The notes under the pieces: model-generated
The model's database searches: none
Told to the model about the DNA's origin: nothing
What the model saw: the letters and a program-made list of their open reading frames with translations, nothing else
From: Leptospira langatensis
GTDB lineage: Bacteria; Spirochaetota; Leptospiria; Leptospirales; Leptospiraceae
DNA length: 64,000 bases
NCBI RefSeq assembly: GCF_004770615.1
Contig: NZ_RQER01000007.1
Coordinates: 376,367-440,366, forward strand
Direction: 5' to 3'
Part shown: positions 40,924-49,723 of the stretch, piece after piece
Position numbering within the stretch: the stretch's first letter is position 1
How the letters are laid out: every line of letters starts with the position of its first letter
Program-made: the position numbers and the translations under genes

Positions 40924-41517
40924 ATGGCAACCCGTATATCCGTTCTCATTCCGATCTTCCTATTCCAAATCGCATGTCTGCAATCCCATCCGATCGAGTT
41001 AGATGCGTCCAAAACCCTTTCCGGGGTTGCACTTGACTTCAGCTCCTCCGAGGCCATAGCGGCTGCCGCTGCTGCAGTGCCTACGGCAACGGAAACCCAA
41101 AGTGATACCTGGACATGCTCTTTTTCCACCAATTGCATGGAAGTTTATAAACTGAGTTTTACTCAAACTGATACTTTATCGATCGCAGTGTCCTCAGTAA
41201 CCGGAGGTTCCGTTCTAAGATTGGCCTTCTATTCCGGGACCGCATTGAATGGAACAAACCTATTGAACGGTTCCACAAATGAAAGGACCTGTCCTGCCCC
41301 TCCAACTGCAGGAAACCAAGACCAGCCGGATAGTACCTCCTTGGCTATTCCGAGCACAGGTATTTATACTCTTACCGTAGGAAGGGACTGGGGTGCGAGT
41401 TTGAGCGGTACAGGAACTTTTTCACTGAATCTTTCCACCACTCAGTCCAGCATGACCGGATTTACTAAGACCGCTACCGATATAGCCACCCAAGCCACCG
41501 GAATGAGCTGCCCTTAA
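40924..41517 (+). CDS. Lipoprotein with a PPC-like beta domain
   Basis: The 197-residue product begins with a signal peptide and lipobox FQIAC. A GGAG precedes the ATG at 40924; a TTG at 40888 is possible but would add a non-signal extension. The body (about 50-185) has the alternating hydrophobic pattern and Gly/Thr content of pre-peptidase C-terminal-like beta sandwiches: DTLSIAVSS, LRLAFYSGT and GIYTLTVGRDW. Four Cys in CSFSTNC and ERTCPAPP may pair. The role is unknown, probably envelope-associated. Confidence 0.75.
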   Translation: MATRISVLIPIFLFQIACLQSHPIELDASKTLSGVALDFSSSEAIAAAAAAVPTATETQSDTWTCSFSTNCMEVYKLSFTQTDTLSIAVSSVTGGSVLRLAFYSGTALNGTNLLNGSTNERTCPAPPTAGNQDQPDSTSLAIPSTGIYTLTVGRDWGASLSGTGTFSLNLSTTQSSMTGFTKTATDIATQATGMSCP

Positions 41518-41525
41518 GTCCCCCG

Positions 41526-41552
41526 GTAGATCGGTTGGTGTGACCGATCTAC
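41526..41552 (+). terminator. Terminator after the PPC-like lipoprotein gene
   Basis: The perfect 10-bp stem GTAGATCGGT/ACCGATCTAC with a 7-base loop is followed by a pyrimidine run TCTTTCTCCTTTT. Confidence 0.75.
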
Positions 41553-41700
41553 TCTTTCTCCTTTTCTTCAACTCGTAATATTCGTGAATCGAATAATTAC
41601 TGCCAAATGATTTTAAACGGCATCGCATGGTTAAATTAAATCGGAAATCTTAAACCTTGTGTATCCTTTCTAGGTCGGACAAGATAAAGAGAAGAGCCGG

Positions 41701-43086
41701 ATGAAAGCGACCAAAGAGAATACTTCCCCTCCAAGTTCTTCCGAACCTTTCGATCTGGATGCAAAGATCCTCGAACAAGGAAAGGAACTTTTTCGTTTAA
41801 GCGATACATTCGAGTCCGGACCTTTTAGTTCCTATAATCTGTTTTCCAAAAGTCTTTTATTCATGGAGAATAGACCGAACCTAAAATTACAATCCTTTCG
41901 ATTCGCAGATCTATTCCCAAGCCTCAATTCTCTTTCTTTGATCGCAAGATATATCCGCTTATACTTCGTAGAGACTCCCACCGAATTACCAAAATGGATC
42001 GTGGGACTACTCTCAATTTCCTTATCCAATCCAATTAGCGGAAGCTTAATAGCGTTCTTCGCGAGAGTGGGGATCAAATTCGTAGCCAGATTCTTTATAT
42101 TAGGAAGGACCTTCGATTCCGAAAGAGGAAAGATCCTCTCCAGATATAAGAGCGGGATCTGCGCCACCATTGATATCTTAGGAGAGGCGGTGCTCTCCGA
42201 AAAAGAAGCCGAAAGATATAGCAAAGAATATTTGTTATTATTAGAAGAGATCTCCAAGGACAAGGAATTGTCCAAGATCAGGGAGCAAGTATTCACGAAC
42301 GAACCGGTGGGCAATGTTTCCGTAAAATGCTCCTCTCTGTATTCCCAATTGGATCCGCTCGCTCACGATTCTTCCGTTCAAAATCTAAAAGAAAAACTCA
42401 GGCCAATCCTTAGCTCCGCTGTTTCCAAGAATATATTCATCAATCTGGATATGGAACAGTATGAAACGAAAGAGATCATCTTGGACACGGCTCTTCAAAT
42501 CTTTTCCGAACCGGAATTTGCGGAGTATCCCCATTTCGGACTGGTAATCCAGGCTTACTTGAGATCCTCTCAAGCGGATCTGGCCAGGATCATAGAATAT
42601 TCCAAAAAACGAAAATACCCTCTTACGATCCGACTCGTTAAGGGAGCATATTGGGAATACGAAATGATCCAAGCCGCCCAGAAAGGCTGGCAAGCACCGG
42701 TATTCCTCAAGAAATCGGACACGGACCGAAACTATGAGGAATGCATTTCCCTTCTTCTCAGATCCTATCCGAACATCCGACCTGCATTCGCTTCTCATAA
42801 TATACGAAGTCTCTCCTGCGCCTTCGTTCACGCAGAGGGATCTTCCGTGCCCAAGGACTTCTTCGAAGTGCAGATGTTGTACGGGATGGGAGATTCTTAT
42901 AAAAAAGCGATCCGGCATCTTGGGATCGCCGTGAGAGAATATTCGCCGATCGGGGAAGTAATCCCAGGGATGGCCTATCTAGTTCGTAGACTCTTGGAGA
43001 ATTCCACAAACGAAGGCTTTTTAAAGAATATCAACGCTAATAAGAAGGACAGAGAACATCTTCTTTATTTGGAGAATAGATCGTAA
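41701..43086 (+). CDS. Proline dehydrogenase (PutA first domain as a separate protein)
   Basis: The 461-residue flavoenzyme oxidises proline to pyrroline-5-carboxylate. The TIM-barrel PRODH signatures are present: VSVKCSSLYSQLDPL, INLDMEQYETKEIILD, LTIRLVKGAYWEYE with the FAD/substrate Lys and Arg, and FASHNIRS. The N-terminal 110 residues correspond to the helical arm of PutA-type enzymes. Two bases after the stop comes the ATG of the P5C dehydrogenase gene, so these are two halves of the proline-to-glutamate pathway. Confidence 0.92.
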   Translation: MKATKENTSPPSSSEPFDLDAKILEQGKELFRLSDTFESGPFSSYNLFSKSLLFMENRPNLKLQSFRFADLFPSLNSLSLIARYIRLYFVETPTELPKWIVGLLSISLSNPISGSLIAFFARVGIKFVARFFILGRTFDSERGKILSRYKSGICATIDILGEAVLSEKEAERYSKEYLLLLEEISKDKELSKIREQVFTNEPVGNVSVKCSSLYSQLDPLAHDSSVQNLKEKLRPILSSAVSKNIFINLDMEQYETKEIILDTALQIFSEPEFAEYPHFGLVIQAYLRSSQADLARIIEYSKKRKYPLTIRLVKGAYWEYEMIQAAQKGWQAPVFLKKSDTDRNYEECISLLLRSYPNIRPAFASHNIRSLSCAFVHAEGSSVPKDFFEVQMLYGMGDSYKKAIRHLGIAVREYSPIGEVIPGMAYLVRRLLENSTNEGFLKNINANKKDREHLLYLENRS

Positions 43087-43088
43087 AT

Positions 43089-44672
43089 ATGAATACGGAT
43101 CAAAATCACAACGGCTTTCATAATGAACCACTGAGGGATTTCTCCAAACAGGAAGAAAGGATCTCTCTTGAAAAAGAGTTCGCATCTCTCAAAAAGGAAC
43201 TTCCGATCCAGGTACATCCTATTATCTCAGGAAAGAAGAAGGAAACATCCGCTGCCATCCCTTGGTTCAACCCGGCCAACAAATCGGAAAAGGTAGCGGA
43301 CCTATATTATGCTTCCATAAAGGATGCGGAAGAAGCGGCACAGGCTGCTCATCAGTATTCCGAAACTTGGAAAAGAGAGAATCCGAATACAAGGATCCAA
43401 GTTCTAAGGAAGGCCGCAGAGATCTTGCGTGCTCAAAAAGCAAGATTGACCGCTCTTATTTCCCTGGAAGTCGGAAAAGGAGTAAAGGACATAGATGCGG
43501 AGATCGCAGAAGCGATCGACTTTTGCGAATTCTATGCGCAAGAAGCGGAGTTGCTCTTTCATCCCCGCCAAAGAAACCTTCCCGGAGAGGAGAATACATA
43601 CTCTTACATCCCGAGAGGAACGAGTCTGGTAGTCGCTCCCTGGAATTTCCCTTTGGCGATCTTATGCGGAATGACCGTGGCCCCTTTAGTAACGGGAAAT
43701 ACGGTCCTCATGAAACCTGCAGAACAATCCTCCGCAATTGCATTCGAACTATATAATATACTTCTGCAAGCAGGCGCCCCTTCTTCCGCTCTTCATTTCC
43801 TTCCAGGAAGAGGAGAAGAGATCGGAGCCTATTTAGTAAGACATCCTCTTGTCCACACGATCAACTTCACCGGCTCGAGAGCGGTCGGGCTCGGAATGAT
43901 CCGAGAAGCCGCGAGCCAAGACACAAAATTCGTAAAGAAAGTGATCGCAGAGATGGGGGGAAAGAACGCAATCATCGTGGATGAAGACGCGGATCTGGAC
44001 GAAGCAGTACTCGGTTCCGTGCATTCCGCATTCGGATTCCAAGGACAAAAATGCAGCGCATTGTCCAGACTGATCCTTCTCGAATCCAATTATGAGACAT
44101 TCAAGAAGAGATTTATAGAAGCTTTGCAATCCTTGAAATGCGGCTCTCCCCAAGATCCTTCCGTAAAGATAGGACCTGTGATCGACTCAGAATCCAAAGA
44201 AAGATTGGATAAACTCGCACAAGAATTCTCTCCAAAGATCGCAAGTCGCAGGACCGTCTCGGAGGAAGTAAAACAGAACGGAAATTTCGTAGACGCAATT
44301 ATCTTCGAGAGCGAGGATCCGAACTCACCTTTGGGACAAACGGAATTTTTCGGACCCTATGTAACCCTATTCAAGGCCAAAACCTTCGAGAATGCAATTG
44401 AAATAGCAAATAACGTAGATTATGCGCTGACTGGGGGCTTATTTTCCCGAAATCCGAAGCATATACAATATGCCAAAGAAAAATTTGAAGTAGGAAATCT
44501 ATACATCAACAGAGGGATCACAGGAGCGATCGTGGACAGACAACCATTCGGGGGATACAAACTTTCCGGAGTGGGCGCCAAGGCAGGAGGTCCGGATTAT
44601 CTCAGACAGTTCTTAGAGCCGATCAGCATCACCGAGAACACGATGAGAAGGGGATTTATTCCGGAGACATAG
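43089..44672 (+). CDS. L-glutamate gamma-semialdehyde (P5C) dehydrogenase
   Basis: The 527-residue aldehyde dehydrogenase oxidises glutamate semialdehyde to glutamate with NAD+. The catalytic Cys322 lies in GFQGQKCSALSR and the general base Glu288 in AEMGGKNAI; NPANKSEKV, VAPWNFPLAI, NFTGSRAVG, and PFGGYKLSGVGAKAGG are typical of the P5CDH branch. With the upstream proline dehydrogenase it allows proline to serve as a carbon and nitrogen source. In many bacteria the two domains are one PutA polypeptide, and here they are separate and translationally coupled. Confidence 0.93.
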   Translation: MNTDQNHNGFHNEPLRDFSKQEERISLEKEFASLKKELPIQVHPIISGKKKETSAAIPWFNPANKSEKVADLYYASIKDAEEAAQAAHQYSETWKRENPNTRIQVLRKAAEILRAQKARLTALISLEVGKGVKDIDAEIAEAIDFCEFYAQEAELLFHPRQRNLPGEENTYSYIPRGTSLVVAPWNFPLAILCGMTVAPLVTGNTVLMKPAEQSSAIAFELYNILLQAGAPSSALHFLPGRGEEIGAYLVRHPLVHTINFTGSRAVGLGMIREAASQDTKFVKKVIAEMGGKNAIIVDEDADLDEAVLGSVHSAFGFQGQKCSALSRLILLESNYETFKKRFIEALQSLKCGSPQDPSVKIGPVIDSESKERLDKLAQEFSPKIASRRTVSEEVKQNGNFVDAIIFESEDPNSPLGQTEFFGPYVTLFKAKTFENAIEIANNVDYALTGGLFSRNPKHIQYAKEKFEVGNLYINRGITGAIVDRQPFGGYKLSGVGAKAGGPDYLRQFLEPISITENTMRRGFIPET

Positions 44673-44834
44673 GAATGCCGGATCGAAAGCGATTTTGAAA
44701 AAGGATCATTTGATTCGGACACTTGTTCCATTCTCAAACCATATATGTTCCCGCTATATTTGGATGAAAAAGATTTCTTAAATAATATCGGACCTTAAGT
44801 AGAATTGAGAAGCCGTAAGTCTAAGTCTATTAGA

Positions 44835-45710
44835 ATGAAATACCAATTCTCCGGCGCAATTTTACACCTATTATCTCTTGCTTTTAGTTGCACCAGTTAC
44901 GAGGAGATGAGCTTAGAAAGCGATAAGGCGATCGAGAGACTACGCCAATCCGAAACATTCTACCAAGAAATACATGAATCGGGAAATAAAACGACTCAAC
45001 CGATCCACTGGGTCAGCACAGGGTGCAAGGATCCGAAAAAAAATAAGATACTAGTCTTCATTCACGGCTCCCCTGGAAATTGGGTGAACTATCTGCGATA
45101 CTTGCAAGATCCTCGACTATTAGAAAAATATTGTATGTTTAGCGTGGATCGTCCGGGGTTCGGAAAATCGGAAGGAGCAGCTGCGGATGTAGATCGACAG
45201 GCGCAAAGGATATCGGATTCCTTAAGCGAAGTGATCCGCAAGCGAGGGAAATCAGATCGCCTCGTATTGTTAGGGCATTCTTACGGAGGACCGGTAGCCG
45301 CAAGGATGGCGTCCTTAGAAGGAAATACGTTCAGTCATCTAGCGTTACTAGCAGCGGCCTTGGATCCGGAAAGCGAAGAAGTCCACTGGTATAACACATT
45401 GGCGGCGACAAAGATTGGCTCCTGGCTCTTGCCGCAAGAATGGCAACATAGCAACGCGGAAATGCTCCCTCTCAAAGGACAATTACAAGCCTTGGTCCCC
45501 GTCTGGAAGAATATTAAGGCCAAGACAATCCTGATCCAAGGAGAAGAAGACGGCCTCGTGGATCCGAGTAATGCTTCTTTCGTAGAGAAACAATTTCCGG
45601 AACAAGCCCGAGTAAAGATCTATCTTCTGCCAAAAGAAGGACATTTCCTGCCATGGAAGAACTACGATCTAATTCATAAAATCCTAATGGAGATAGCGGA
45701 CGAAAAATAA
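44835..45710 (+). CDS. Alpha/beta-hydrolase lipoprotein
   Basis: The 291-residue protein has a signal peptide with lipobox AFSC. The alpha/beta-hydrolase fold is shown by FIHGSPGNW (oxyanion HG), FSVDRPGFGKS, the nucleophile elbow GHSYGG, an acidic residue in QGEEDGLVDP and the catalytic His in KEGHFLPW. I start at the ATG at 44835; a TTG at 44805 would add ten basic residues. The natural ester or amide substrate is unknown. The gene end overlaps the convergent DUF2182 gene by 27 bases. Confidence 0.85.
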   Translation: MKYQFSGAILHLLSLAFSCTSYEEMSLESDKAIERLRQSETFYQEIHESGNKTTQPIHWVSTGCKDPKKNKILVFIHGSPGNWVNYLRYLQDPRLLEKYCMFSVDRPGFGKSEGAAADVDRQAQRISDSLSEVIRKRGKSDRLVLLGHSYGGPVAARMASLEGNTFSHLALLAAALDPESEEVHWYNTLAATKIGSWLLPQEWQHSNAEMLPLKGQLQALVPVWKNIKAKTILIQGEEDGLVDPSNASFVEKQFPEQARVKIYLLPKEGHFLPWKNYDLIHKILMEIADEK

Positions 45711-46481
45711 AAGAAACATTCCCCAAGCTAGGAAAATTATCCCAGCAAACTTTCGGATGGGCAGAAATCCTTCTAGGAGCTTTTCCGCTAATATCAAGGC
45801 AGTAAGCCCGATCATCCATAGAATGCTCATCAATCCGCCAACGAACATCAAAGCCATTAATAAGAAACAGCAGACGACGCAATCCACTCCCAATTTCCAA
45901 CCCATTCTAAATGCACCAATGAAACCGTTTTGCCAAGAAGTTAGAAAAAATCCCAAAGGGGACCTGCAAGCCGTTAGGCATTTTTCTTTCCAACCGCTGA
46001 ATTGAAAAACTCCGGCGATCAATAGTAAGATCCCGCTAGCCATCGTTCCTCGAAATGCCAAGCCTTCGGAAAGAAATTCCGTTCGGATCAACAAAAATTG
46101 GATCCCAGTGCCGAAAATGGAATAAATTGTCCAAGCACTTAAGTATCCCGAGACGAGCGAGAACCCTGCTAAATAAGAGCGCTTATTTTTAGTTTCTCGA
46201 TTTACTTCCCCTTCCTTTATCTTTACGAAGACCGAAACAGATTGCAGGAAAGAAGGAAGCATCATCGCAACCATCATCAGAATCCACATAGTAACGTTAG
46301 TCGCAACCCATGGCCAAAAGTTCATATCTTTGGAATGGCAAGAAGGACCCCCGAACCAACTCATCCAAGACATATCGTACATTGCCGCCCAAGAGAAACA
46401 GATCACGATAAAGACCATCCCGAATAAGATGCTCTTCTCTCTATTCCACCTACCTTTTAGGTCTTTGCCAATACTTTGCAT
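45684..46481 (-). CDS. DUF2182 metal-binding-type membrane protein
   Basis: The 265-residue polytopic protein has about six membrane helices. It matches DUF2182 by the MVAMMLPSF segment in helix 2, the PLGFFLTSW-x3-GAFRMGWKLGVDCVVCCF region with adjacent cysteines, and the terminal KLLEGFLPIRKFAGIIFLAWG helix. It lies 3 bases after the DUF1326 gene. The two families are often neighbours, which suggests that they act together, perhaps in handling a metal or a thiol-bound compound, but no biochemical role is established that I can name. Confidence 0.85.
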   Translation of the reverse strand: MQSIGKDLKGRWNREKSILFGMVFIVICFSWAAMYDMSWMSWFGGPSCHSKDMNFWPWVATNVTMWILMMVAMMLPSFLQSVSVFVKIKEGEVNRETKNKRSYLAGFSLVSGYLSAWTIYSIFGTGIQFLLIRTEFLSEGLAFRGTMASGILLLIAGVFQFSGWKEKCLTACRSPLGFFLTSWQNGFIGAFRMGWKLGVDCVVCCFLLMALMFVGGLMSILWMIGLTALILAEKLLEGFLPIRKFAGIIFLAWGMFLLFFVRYLH

Positions 46482-46484
46482 TTT

Positions 46485-47096
46485 TCAACCTTTCCAGTGA
46501 AAAGGTCCCAGGAATCCGTTCTTTCCGGGATTGCTCCATTGAAAACGATAGTCTTTTACTTCGGCATGGACCGTCTTTCCCGGAGCGATCCTTTGGGAAA
46601 GATGAGCGACGTTATCGATCCATACCGTCCTCCCTCTATGGCCCCGAAAAGCTTCCAATCGAACGGAAGCCAAATCCGGAATCTCCAAACTCCTAGACTT
46701 ATCACCTTTAGATTCATATCGAATAGGAACTCGCTTGGTTCCTAAGAATTCTGTGGTAAGAGATCTAATATTTGCAGGAGGGCCTCCCATCTCTCCAGAA
46801 AAAATCAGATGGAGAGAATCAAACTGCTCCTCGCTTGCCCTTTCATCTACATATAACCCTAGACTATAAGATCCATCGGCCATCTTACCCGGGACCCAAA
46901 TGAGCATCGCCACATTCAGATCATTCAACTGGATCCCTTTAAAATTCCCTTCAGAGATATGATAAGCCACCAATGTTTGGCAATCACCATACGTAGGTTC
47001 CGCCTGATAAACACTGAGAAGACAAGGGCAAAGAGCCTCGCAGCTGCAGTGCTCGAAATAATCCCCTTCTAAATTCCAGTTCTCTCCTTTGCTCAT
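46485..47096 (-). CDS. DUF1326 domain protein
   Basis: The 203-residue cytoplasmic protein has the DUF1326 hallmark near its N-terminus: GDYFEHCSCEALCPCLLS, a Cys cluster (C-x-C-x4-C-x-C) that looks metal-binding. The rest is a beta-rich fold with DLNVAMLIWVPGKMADG and GEMGGPPANI. Its ATG overlaps the stop of the SDR gene by four bases and its own stop is 3 bases before the DUF2182 gene. It is controlled with them from the TetR-flanked promoter. The substrate is unknown. Confidence 0.85.
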   Translation of the reverse strand: MSKGENWNLEGDYFEHCSCEALCPCLLSVYQAEPTYGDCQTLVAYHISEGNFKGIQLNDLNVAMLIWVPGKMADGSYSLGLYVDERASEEQFDSLHLIFSGEMGGPPANIRSLTTEFLGTKRVPIRYESKGDKSRSLEIPDLASVRLEAFRGHRGRTVWIDNVAHLSQRIAPGKTVHAEVKDYRFQWSNPGKNGFLGPFHWKG

Positions 47097-48007
47097 CTGG
47101 AAAATCCTTTTCCTTTCTCCAAGGATCTGTTCTCACTATGAAGAAGCTGGCTTCCGGATTTCTCTCGAAAATAATCTTCTAATCTTAAAACTCCGTATTG
47201 AGGTCCGACTATATCGAGAGTGTGAACGGTGTTCCCGAATTGCATAAATTGAAAGATCCGTCGGTTAAACGGGCGAAGTAAATAGATCAGTATGCGATTC
47301 AGGAAAATCGGTATGTGGATCGGTTTCTTATTTCTTCCAGCAACTTTCAAGGCCAGCTCGGTAATCTGGTCCCTTGTCAGAATGTCCGGACCTCCAATAT
47401 TGATCTCTTCCTCGTTACTCTCCAAAGCCTCTACAACAGCCTTAGCCACATCTTTTTCGTGGATAGGATTGATCTTTGCCTTTCCATTCCCGATCACGAT
47501 CCCCATCCCCTTCTTCGCGAACTCCAAAAATTCCAAAAGAATGGAGAAGAAGGCTGTCGGTCTTACTATCGTATAGTCGATTCCCGAATTTCGGATCGCT
47601 TCCGAAAAGCGATCATGACTTCTAATATATTCAGCTTTTTGAATTCCTTTCGCGCGAAGAAACGAAGTATATATGAATTTGGAAACACCCGTGTTAAGTG
47701 CCGCTCTTAGCACATTCAAATTTCCACCCAGGTTAATTTCTTCGAAAGTCCCCTTGTTCTTAAAATCCTTAAGATCCAAACTGGCGCCTGCACAGGAGAT
47801 CACCGCATCAATTCCGGAAAAGGCCGATCCCATACTCTTAGGATCCAAAATATCCCCGATCTTATAATCATCGAATTCGTCTTCGAGGATCTGCAATTTT
47901 GAAACAGACCTAGCGAGGACCCGAATCCAATATCCCTTCCTCTTTAATTCGGAAACTACAAGTCTCCCAAGATTTCCGGTCGCACCGACCACTAGTATTC
48001 GTTTCAT
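47093..48007 (-). CDS. NAD(P)-binding SDR-family (NmrA/atypical) oxidoreductase
   Basis: The 304-residue protein is an atypical short-chain dehydrogenase of the NmrA/UbiA-like NAD(P)-binding group. It opens with ILVVGATGNLGRLVV (nucleotide-binding GATGxxG) and contains AVISCAGAS, FIYTSFLRA and YTIVRPTAFF, the active-site region with the YxxxR-like feature reduced. The ATG at 48007 is chosen because GAGGA lies ten bases upstream; a TTG at 48022 is the alternative. It heads the operon with DUF1326 and DUF2182, divergent from a TetR gene with two operators between. Function is redox or regulatory, not defined. Confidence 0.85.
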   Translation of the reverse strand: MKRILVVGATGNLGRLVVSELKRKGYWIRVLARSVSKLQILEDEFDDYKIGDILDPKSMGSAFSGIDAVISCAGASLDLKDFKNKGTFEEINLGGNLNVLRAALNTGVSKFIYTSFLRAKGIQKAEYIRSHDRFSEAIRNSGIDYTIVRPTAFFSILLEFLEFAKKGMGIVIGNGKAKINPIHEKDVAKAVVEALESNEEEINIGGPDILTRDQITELALKVAGRNKKPIHIPIFLNRILIYLLRPFNRRIFQFMQFGNTVHTLDIVGPQYGVLRLEDYFREKSGSQLLHSENRSLEKGKGFSR

Positions 48008-48020
48008 ACCATTCTTCCTC

Positions 48021-48100
48021 AAAAATAGACTCTGGAGTCTACTTTTGAACTACCCCAATGCATTTGATCTGTCAACAAAAAGTAGACTCCAGAGTCTATT
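48021..48100. promoter_or_regulatory. Divergent promoter with two identical inverted operators for TetR
   Basis: Two copies of the palindrome lie here in opposite orientation: TAGACTCTGGAGTCTA (48026-48041) and TAGACTCCAGAGTCTA (48083-48098), each flanked by the same A/T tracts, with centres 57 bp apart. On the minus strand a perfect TTGACA (complement 48070-48075) is followed 17 bp later by a weak TAGTTC, so operator 1 overlaps the likely start of the SDR operon. Operator 2 covers the TetR side. Confidence 0.8.
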
Positions 48101-48157
48101 TTTTTACGCTTTTCTTTTACCAGCTCCACAGGAATCCTAGTCTGAAAGGAAAGAACA

Positions 48158-48766
48158 ATGAAAGCTCGAGAAAAGATCCTCCACGCAGCCGACAAACTTT
48201 TCTATGAACGGGGATTTGCCAATACCGGGGTAGCCGATCTTTTGGAAGAATCCGGAGTGCATAAGGCAAGCTTCTATAAATACTTCCGGGAAAAAGGAGA
48301 AGTCGGTCTAGAATATATCCGAAAGAGAAGAGAACTGAATGCTCTGCAATTCAAGGGACTGGTCTCTCGATATGCCGAATTCGAAAAGGTGGTAGATGCC
48401 TGGGGTTTAGCACTCAAGAGAGAAGCAAAGAAAAACAGACTATGGGGCTGTCCATTTGCGGTTTTTGCAAACCAGATCCGCTCTTCTCAACTCTTCTCGG
48501 ATAAAGAACAACTAACGAACGCAGAAGAAGAGATCGAGGAAACGGTCCAAGACTGGGAAGAGATCTTTGCATCCTATCTCAGGACAAATCCGATCCGGAG
48601 GAAATCGCCGTTATCCGAAAAACAAATTCGATCTTTCGCGAAAAAGATCCTGATCCTTTATGAAGGTTCGATCCAATTATTTTTTATGACCGGAAAGGAA
48701 GAATATCTGGACGAGTTCCGTTCCGGTCTTTTATTCTTAGGCGAATTATATAAGACGATTCCCTAA
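48158..48766 (+). CDS. TetR/AcrR family transcriptional regulator
   Basis: The 202-residue protein has the TetR DNA-binding domain in residues 3-60: ILHAADKLFYERGFANTGVADLLEESGVHKASFYKYFREKGE. The C-terminal ligand domain is all-helical with a single conserved-looking Cys in LWGCPFAVF. It is divergent from the SDR-DUF1326-DUF2182 operon, and the intergenic region holds two copies of a near-perfect palindrome that are its probable operators. It most likely represses itself and that operon until a small molecule binds. Confidence 0.93.
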   Translation: MKAREKILHAADKLFYERGFANTGVADLLEESGVHKASFYKYFREKGEVGLEYIRKRRELNALQFKGLVSRYAEFEKVVDAWGLALKREAKKNRLWGCPFAVFANQIRSSQLFSDKEQLTNAEEEIEETVQDWEEIFASYLRTNPIRRKSPLSEKQIRSFAKKILILYEGSIQLFFMTGKEEYLDEFRSGLLFLGELYKTIP

Positions 48767-48828
48767 TAAAGGTATGGGCGTTCCCCGCGCCGAAAATAAT
48801 AGAACAAAACTCTGTTAGAGCACTCGCG

Positions 48829-48942
48829 GGTCGGGCTACTTCAGGTTCGGACCTACGTCCTCATCCCTCGCCGATCCAAAGCAGTCCGTTCATTTTCCAT
48901 TCTCCGGCTCGGGACGCTTCGCGCCTTGCGTATCCCTAACGC
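48829..48942 (+). repeat. Dispersed extragenic repeat, copy 1 (divergent middle)
   Basis: This copy starts with GTCGGGCTACT and ends with GCGTATCCCTAACGC, like the copies at 51995 and 53697, but has a longer unlike middle part. It lies between the convergent TetR and GFA genes. The GC-rich core contains GCTTCGCGCC-type segments able to fold. Confidence 0.65.
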
Positions 48943-48959
48943 AAAGCGAATATCATATC

Positions 48960-49367
48960 CTATAAATGTCGGATCTCTGCGGGAGGGTTTCGCCAGTTAT
49001 TGTTTAAACCGTCAGAATACCAAACAGGAGCATCTATCAATTCGCTTGGTTCTACTCCATCCAAGGAAGAAACAGCTACGCTAACATAAGCGCCTCCTAT
49101 CTCTTCGACATAGCCGTGAGAGACAGTTCTCACGCCACAATTCTTACAGAACTGATGAGCGTTACTAAATGTCCCAAACTTATAAGAACTCAAACTGTCT
49201 TCTCCGCTCAAAAGACGAAACGCGGAAGGTTTGATGATAGCCGACCAATTTCGAACCTTCCTGCAAAATGAACAATTACATCTTCCAGTGCCGCGGCTTA
49301 GATCAATATCTGCCTCGAACTGTACCGCTCCACAATGACAACTTCCTTTATATGTTTTCAGGCTCAT
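48960..49367 (-). CDS. GFA family (glutathione-dependent formaldehyde-activating/CENP-V) protein
   Basis: The 135-residue protein shows the Gfa zinc-binding pattern: [21 protein letters not shown] and [10 protein letters not shown], with the cysteines that bind two zinc ions, plus the closing SSLDG and W-rich segment. The family was named after glutathione-dependent formaldehyde activation, but most members have no proven activity, so the role stays open. It stands alone between the dispersed repeat and a gene-poor gap. Confidence 0.9.
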   Translation of the reverse strand: MSLKTYKGSCHCGAVQFEADIDLSRGTGRCNCSFCRKVRNWSAIIKPSAFRLLSGEDSLSSYKFGTFSNAHQFCKNCGVRTVSHGYVEEIGGAYVSVAVSSLDGVEPSELIDAPVWYSDGLNNNWRNPPAEIRHL

Positions 49368-49723
49368 ATTTGTTTTCCTCTTTTGAAAGCGAGAGCCAAC
49401 AAGAGCACTTTAGAAGGCATCGCCCCTGACTCTCCGCTTTTTGATATCCAAGATCCTTAGATCATAGATCCAGTATGGCATAGTAAATATGCCAATATTT
49501 GTCATATTTTACAGCCTTTAGAATTTTTTTACCGCTTAAGACTAAAGGCTCTTCCATCAGATAAATGATCTCTACGACTTTTTTCAAGAAGCGGTCAAAC
49601 AATCCCGTTAATAGAATGCGTATAAATACGCACCTTCTCCCCATTGTTTAGGTATTTATACCAATAGAAATCCCCGGAAAATTTAGATATTATTGCTTAA
49701 TATTAAATTTTTAGGATTCCTTC
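49368..49723. other. Intergenic region with no supported gene
   Basis: These 356 bases are AT-rich. A minus-strand open frame (49462-49644, 60 codons) exists, but it has no ribosome-binding site and no recognisable motif. The right end probably holds the promoter of the Kelch lipoprotein gene (TAATATTAAATTT region). Confidence 0.45.

Noticed and set aside
49462..49644. 60-codon minus-strand open frame, hydrophobic and basic
   Set aside because: No ribosome-binding site, no motif and AT-rich intergenic surroundings; probably chance, though a decayed small gene cannot be excluded.
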